Assembly: GCA_018713975.1 (NCBI GenBank) | Contig: DVOB01000072.1 | Coordinates: forward strand, 1-18,701 | DNA length: 18,701 nucleotides | From: Lentihominibacter excrementipullorum | GTDB taxonomy: Bacteria > Bacillota > Clostridia > Peptostreptococcales > Anaerovoracaceae | Reading direction: 5' to 3' | In this document: positions 15,137-18,701 of the stretch, piece after piece | Layout: each line of letters starts with the position of its first letter | Numbering within the stretch: the stretch's first letter is position 1 | Program-made: the position numbers and the translations under genes | The notes under the pieces: model-generated | Databases searched by the model: none | Seen by the model: the letters and a program-made list of their open reading frames with translations, nothing else | What the model was told of the DNA's origin: nothing

Positions 15137-16063
15137 ATGAAAATAGTAGTGATGGAGCCGCTGGGGGTAGAGGAGAAGCGATTCATGGAAATCGCCAGGG
15201 CCGCTGTCGGAGATGAACACGAAATCATCTGCTACGATACCAGAACGACTGATGTGGATGAGCTGGGCAGGCGGGGAAAAGACGCCGATATCATCGCCAT
15301 AGGAAACCTCCCGTTTCCCAGAGAAGTGCTGGAAAAGTGCAAGAAGGTTAGGATGCTGGCTGTTGCCTTTACAGGTCTGGACCACGTGGATCTGGGATAC
15401 TGTGAAGAACGGGGCATAAGAGTGCAGAATTGCGCCGGCTATGCTACTACAGCCGTAGCTGAGTTGACCTTTGGCCTCATCATAAATCTTTACAGGAACA
15501 TCGTGGCCTGCGATGCCGTTACCAGAAAAGAAGGCACTAAAGATGGTCTTGTGGGTTCCGAGCTGGAAGGAAAGACTATAGGAGTTATCGGTACAGGCGC
15601 CATCGGCAGCAGAGTCATTGCGATCGCCGAAGCCTTCGGGATGGACGTTATCGCTTACAACAGGACTCCCGGTAAAGTGAAAGGCGTGAGATACGCCAGC
15701 ATTGAAGAGGTGCTGAGAGGATCGGACATCGTTTCTCTCCACGTGCCTCTCACCGATGCGACCCGCGGACTTATAGGAGAGAGGGAGCTTTCCATGATGA
15801 AGCCGTCGGCCATACTGGTCAACACAGCCAGAGGTCCGGTGGTTGACAGCAGGGCGCTGGCCGCTGCGCTGAAAGCAGGGACCATAGCAGGCGCGGCCAT
15901 AGACGTCTTCGATTCTGAGCCGCCTGTGTCCAAAGAGGACCCGCTGGTCAACGCTCCAAACACCGTCCTGACTCCACACGTGGCATTCGCCACAAAGGAG
16001 TCGATGATAAAGCGGGCTGTCATAGAATTCGACAATATCGCGGGATTTATCAATAACAACTGA
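15137..16063 (+). CDS. D-2-hydroxyacid dehydrogenase family protein
   Basis: 308-aa cytosolic NAD(P)-dependent oxidoreductase that interconverts a 2-oxoacid and a D-2-hydroxyacid; the exact acid is not evident. The catalytic domain brackets the nucleotide domain, which has GTGAIGSR (152-159). The catalytic triad is present: R232 in NTARGPVVD, E261 in DSEPP and H281 in TPHVAF. Length is normal. I chose the ATG at 15137 because GGAAGGGA lies upstream and MKIVVMEPLG begins the family's first strand. The frame is open back to 14909, but that 76-residue extension looks non-coding and overlaps the regulatory region. It stands alone, convergent with the ureohydrolase and divergent from the MFS gene. 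Confidence 0.9.
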   Translation: MKIVVMEPLGVEEKRFMEIARAAVGDEHEIICYDTRTTDVDELGRRGKDADIIAIGNLPFPREVLEKCKKVRMLAVAFTGLDHVDLGYCEERGIRVQNCAGYATTAVAELTFGLIINLYRNIVACDAVTRKEGTKDGLVGSELEGKTIGVIGTGAIGSRVIAIAEAFGMDVIAYNRTPGKVKGVRYASIEEVLRGSDIVSLHVPLTDATRGLIGERELSMMKPSAILVNTARGPVVDSRALAAALKAGTIAGAAIDVFDSEPPVSKEDPLVNAPNTVLTPHVAFATKESMIKRAVIEFDNIAGFINNN

Positions 16064-16076
16064 GCAGAGATCAAAG

Positions 16077-16107
16077 AAGGACTGCCCGCCCGACGGACAG
16101 TCCTTTT
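16077..16107. terminator. Shared terminator between convergent genes
   Basis: AAGGACTG (16077-16084) and CAGTCCTT (16098-16105) form an 8-bp stem. CCG/CGG adds three pairs inside after one mismatch, which becomes a G-U pair on the minus strand. Plus-strand reading ends in four T. It sits between the stops of the dehydrogenase and the ureohydrolase and probably serves mainly the dehydrogenase. Confidence 0.8.
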
Positions 16108-16127
16108 CATTGCGATTGATGTCGTCC

Positions 16128-17027
16128 TTATCTGCTGAAGTGACTCAGGATCTCGTGTATCACTCTCAGCGCCGCCCAGCTGGTTATGTCGTTGATATCC
16201 AGCGGCGGAGCGACTTCTACGATATCCATCGCTTTTACAGGAAGCGTTGTCAGTGCGCCTCGCAGTATTTTTGCCAGCGCGATGGGATCAAGTCCGCCTG
16301 AGACTGGAGTTCCGGTGCCGGGAACGTAAGCGGGATCCAGTACGTCGATGTCAAGCGTCAGATAAAGAGCGTCGTAGCTGGCATATCGCTCCGCCAGCTT
16401 TTCCACGACGGCGGCAGCCCCCATATCGTATACATTTTCGGCGGTGATGGTCATGATACCGGGATGCTTTTTCATCAACTCCAGCTCGGTTTCTTCAGCC
16501 ACCCGGACACCGATGAAGGTCAGGTCTTTGCCCGTCACAACACCTTCCAGGGCACGGGCCTCGGTGCAGGCGTGAGACCAGGGATGCCCGTCGTACTCGG
16601 GACACAGGTCGTAGTGAGCGTCCATGTGGATTATACCGATTTTTTTACCGTCAAAGTTCGCCCCGAATGCCTTGTGGAGGGGGATCGTCACCGAATGATC
16701 GCCGCCCAGGAACAGGCAGAAGCGTTCCAGCTTCATCAGCTCAAGCGCGCTGGCTTCCACTGAACCGAAATATCGGTTCCAGTCCAGTTCCGACCGAATA
16801 TCGCCAAAATCATACAGCACGCCGTTCTTTATAGGGCGGAATACATCAGTAGTATCGGACAGATCCACCGACAGGCGCCGCAGGTTGTCCGGCGCTTTGG
16901 CCGCTCCTTTGTTGAGGCTTACAGCATTGTCGAAAGGGATGCCCATTATCAGCACATCGGCGTCCTCCGGGTTTTCAGCTGACCAGCGCAGCCACGAACT
17001 TTCCACGAAATCAGATTTTTCCAGCAT
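16128..17027 (-). CDS. Ureohydrolase (agmatinase/arginase family)
   Basis: 299-aa cytosolic enzyme of the binuclear-manganese ureohydrolase family, which releases urea from a guanidino compound such as agmatine, arginine or guanidinobutyrate. All six expected metal ligands are present: H111 (GGDHSVT), D136, H138 and D140 (DAHYD), and D226 and D228 (LDIDVLDP), followed by AYVPGTGTPVSGG. This suggests an active enzyme. The substrate loop reads HPWSHACTEARALE (about 148-161), where agmatinases usually have SHGT, so the substrate should stay open. The ATG has an excellent AGGAGGT ribosome binding site. A putative hairpin operator lies upstream at 17053-17071. It is a single-gene unit convergent with the dehydrogenase; no polyamine gene is adjacent. 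Confidence 0.88.
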   Translation of the reverse strand: MLEKSDFVESSWLRWSAENPEDADVLIMGIPFDNAVSLNKGAAKAPDNLRRLSVDLSDTTDVFRPIKNGVLYDFGDIRSELDWNRYFGSVEASALELMKLERFCLFLGGDHSVTIPLHKAFGANFDGKKIGIIHMDAHYDLCPEYDGHPWSHACTEARALEGVVTGKDLTFIGVRVAEETELELMKKHPGIMTITAENVYDMGAAAVVEKLAERYASYDALYLTLDIDVLDPAYVPGTGTPVSGGLDPIALAKILRGALTTLPVKAMDIVEVAPPLDINDITSWAALRVIHEILSHFSR

Positions 17028-17052
17028 AAATGATACCTCCTGGCCATTTTAT

Positions 17053-17071
17053 AGGCAGCGCTGTGCTGCCT
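17053..17071. promoter_or_regulatory. Inverted repeat upstream of the ureohydrolase gene
   Basis: AGGCAGC (17053-17059) and GCTGCCT (17065-17071) form a perfect 7-bp inverted repeat with a 5-nt centre, 26 bp upstream of the ureohydrolase start and just before its ribosome binding site. It could be an operator or a leader hairpin. I could not place a confident promoter for this gene. Confidence 0.4.
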
Positions 17072-17191
17072 GCATAAATTTCCTTATATGATCAGTGTAT
17101 CGGTTTTTTCGTGTAAAAGCAATAATGCGGAGATTTTTAATGTCATTTTAATTTAAAACTGATAAAATCGATATCAAAGGAGACTGTAACT

Positions 17192-17857
17192 ATGAGAATA
17201 TTAGTTGTGGAAGATCAGAAGGATCTCAATGAGATAATAGTCAGAAAGCTGACCAGTGAACATTATACGGTAGACGCGTGTTATTCGGGAGACGAAGCGC
17301 TGGACTTTCTCCGATGTGCCGAATATGATGGCGTCATATTGGATATAATGCTGCCGGGGATAACCGGTCTGGGCGTGCTCAGGGAGATGCGCGCGACTCA
17401 CGACAGTACGCCGGTGCTGATGCTGACGGCGCTGGGGACGGTGGAAGACAGAGTAGCCGGACTGGACGCAGGCGCTGACGATTACCTGGTGAAGCCCTTT
17501 GATTTTGATGAGCTGATGGCCAGAGTCAGAGCCATGGTCAGACGAGGCGGAGAAAGAGCCAGCAGTGTCATGACATCAGGGGATCTGATGCTGGATTCCG
17601 CGTCGAGATATGTGGAGCGCGGCGGAAAGGAAATATCACTGACGGCCAAGGAATTTGACATATTGGAATATCTGATGCAGAACGAGGGGAAAGTGTTGTC
17701 TCGTGACAAACTGTCCAATCACATCTGGAACTACGATTATGATGGCGGCTCCAATGTGATAGACGTATACGTCCATCATCTGAGAAAGAAGATAGACGAC
17801 GGTTTCGATGAGAAGAAGATAATAACTGTCAAGGGTGCCGGGTACATGGTGAAGTAG
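17192..17857 (+). CDS. OmpR/PhoB-family response regulator
   Basis: 221-aa two-component response regulator. The receiver domain (1-115) has the acidic pair E7-D8, phospho-acceptor D51 (ILDIMLPG), switch T79 (MLTA) and K101 (VKPF). The C-terminal winged helix (about 125-221) shows LTAKEFDILEYLM and NVIDVYVHHLRKKID with the closing VKGAGYMVK. On phosphorylation by the adjacent kinase it should bind DNA; target genes are unknown. The ATG follows AAAGGAG at good spacing. Its stop codon TAG directly abuts the kinase ATG, so the pair is translationally coupled. Upstream, TAAAAT at 17163-17168 is a possible -10, but no good -35 is seen. Confidence 0.95.
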   Translation: MRILVVEDQKDLNEIIVRKLTSEHYTVDACYSGDEALDFLRCAEYDGVILDIMLPGITGLGVLREMRATHDSTPVLMLTALGTVEDRVAGLDAGADDYLVKPFDFDELMARVRAMVRRGGERASSVMTSGDLMLDSASRYVERGGKEISLTAKEFDILEYLMQNEGKVLSRDKLSNHIWNYDYDGGSNVIDVYVHHLRKKIDDGFDEKKIITVKGAGYMVK

Positions 17858-18701
17858 ATGGGCAGACTATCGGTGAAAGTAAGGATAACGATATGGTATA
17901 CCATATTCCTCGTCATCATAACGGCAGGATTTTTGGCTATCCTCACCTATTCCGGGAATGTCAGAGCCGGAGAGCTGGCCAGGACCAGGCTGGCAGATTC
18001 CGTATCGGATGCCAGGGACCAGATTGGCATGTTGGGAGAAAGCTTCATAATAGATGATGACCTGGACTTTTACGAGGACGGTGTCTACCTCAGTGTCTAC
18101 GACGCGTCCGGAGAGCTGATAGAGGGCCGCAGGCCGGCTGAACTGGCGGATCTCCCTGATTTTGGCGATAACGTGATGAAAAAGCTGGAAGAGGGAGGGG
18201 AGACCTGGTATGTATATGACAACAGCTTCGATATGGATGGAAAAACCGTATGGGTCAGAGGGATAGCCAAGGATTTCGCTGAGGGAGGAACCTTCTCCTT
18301 TGTTATCAGATTTGCGGCTATCGCTTTCCCGGCGTTAGTGGTGCTGGCGGCGCTGGGTGGTTACCTGATAACCAGAAGGGCCTTCAAACCTGTGAGAAAT
18401 ATTCTGCAGACGGTGGATGAGATAAGTGCTGATGGAGATCTCTCCAGAAGAATAGAGACAGGCGATTCGCCCGACTTTTCCCGGGATGAGATATACCATC
18501 TGACCTCCGCTTTTAACGGTATGTTTGACAATCTCCAACGGGCGTTCGAGAAGGAGAAGCGGTTCACGTCGGACGTCTCTCACGAGCTGAGGACACCTCT
18601 TTCGGTGATAATCTCCCAGAGCGATTATGCCCTGGAAGATGAGGAGTACAGAAAAAAATCGCTGGAAGTGATAAATCGCGAGGCGAAGAGGATGGCCGGA
18701 C
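17858..18701 (+). CDS. Sensor histidine kinase (partial, cut by window end)
   Basis: Membrane histidine kinase, partner of the response regulator just upstream; it starts at the base after that gene's stop. 281 codons are visible. Residues 10-31 are the first membrane segment (WYTIFLVIITAGFLAIL). An acidic extracytoplasmic sensor region (FIIDDDLDFYEDG and on) runs to about 147, the second membrane segment is about 148-170, and a HAMP linker follows. The phospho-acceptor H242 lies in SDVSHELRTPLSVI. The catalytic ATPase domain lies beyond 18701. The many acidic residues in the sensor could suggest a cation or cationic peptide signal, but that is a guess. The open frame runs to the window edge without a stop. 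Confidence 0.93.
   Translation, partial: MGRLSVKVRITIWYTIFLVIITAGFLAILTYSGNVRAGELARTRLADSVSDARDQIGMLGESFIIDDDLDFYEDGVYLSVYDASGELIEGRRPAELADLPDFGDNVMKKLEEGGETWYVYDNSFDMDGKTVWVRGIAKDFAEGGTFSFVIRFAAIAFPALVVLAALGGYLITRRAFKPVRNILQTVDEISADGDLSRRIETGDSPDFSRDEIYHLTSAFNGMFDNLQRAFEKEKRFTSDVSHELRTPLSVIISQSDYALEDEEYRKKSLEVINREAKRMAG

Overview
The window looks like a chromosomal segment of an anaerobic Bacillota bacterium, most likely class Clostridia. The reasons are strong AGGAGG-type ribosome binding sites, sigma-A-like promoters, a lysine riboswitch of the Gram-positive type, a DapH-type (acetylase) lysine pathway and frequent ATA and AGA/AGG codons. I cannot name a species; a family XIII / Anaerovoracaceae-like organism is only a guess. 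There is no rRNA, tRNA, CRISPR array or insertion sequence, and no phage gene that I can recognise.

Region 1 (1-8200) is a catabolic-looking module built on a duplication. Two same-length (541 aa) YtcJ-type amidohydrolases lie in direct orientation. The first is followed by an M20 dipeptidase-like metallopeptidase and the second by an APC-family permease. Between them, on the opposite strand, is a MerR-family regulator whose C-terminal part is a zinc ribbon joined to a degenerate methyltransferase-like domain. Both amidohydrolase genes start from near-identical promoters with a 19-bp spacer, the hallmark of MerR-activated promoters. This supports a small regulon: sensor, permease, two hydrolases and a peptidase. 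The substrate is unknown.

Region 2 (8228-12355) is a lysine/diaminopimelate operon: promoter, lysine riboswitch, antiterminator/terminator switch, then lysA-dapF-dapB-dapH and a strong terminator. The genes act late in the acetylase branch of the pathway. dapA, asd, the aspartokinase and the aminotransferase/deacetylase genes are not in this window.

Region 3 (12356-13550) is a 390-bp gene-free stretch crowded with GGGTGCA/TGCACC inverted motifs and hairpins. It runs into a promoter and a gene for an uncharacterised protein with a PD-(D/E)XK-nuclease-like C-terminus (RSKSE ... PDF ... WEHFG). The repeats and the lone nuclease-like gene may be linked, but that is inference.

Region 4 (13607-15136) holds an MFS transporter on the minus strand. 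It is split by a one-base frameshift at a run of six A. It has its own promoter, and an intrinsic terminator lies only about 15 nt into the predicted leader, suggesting attenuation. Region 5 (15137-17027) is a D-2-hydroxyacid dehydrogenase convergent with an arginase/agmatinase-family ureohydrolase, with a shared terminator hairpin between them. Region 6 (17192-end) is an OmpR-type two-component pair; the histidine kinase is cut by the window end just past its H-box.

The most interesting items are the MerR-methyltransferase regulator with its paired promoters, the repeat cluster beside the WEHFG protein, and the attenuator-like leader of the broken MFS gene.
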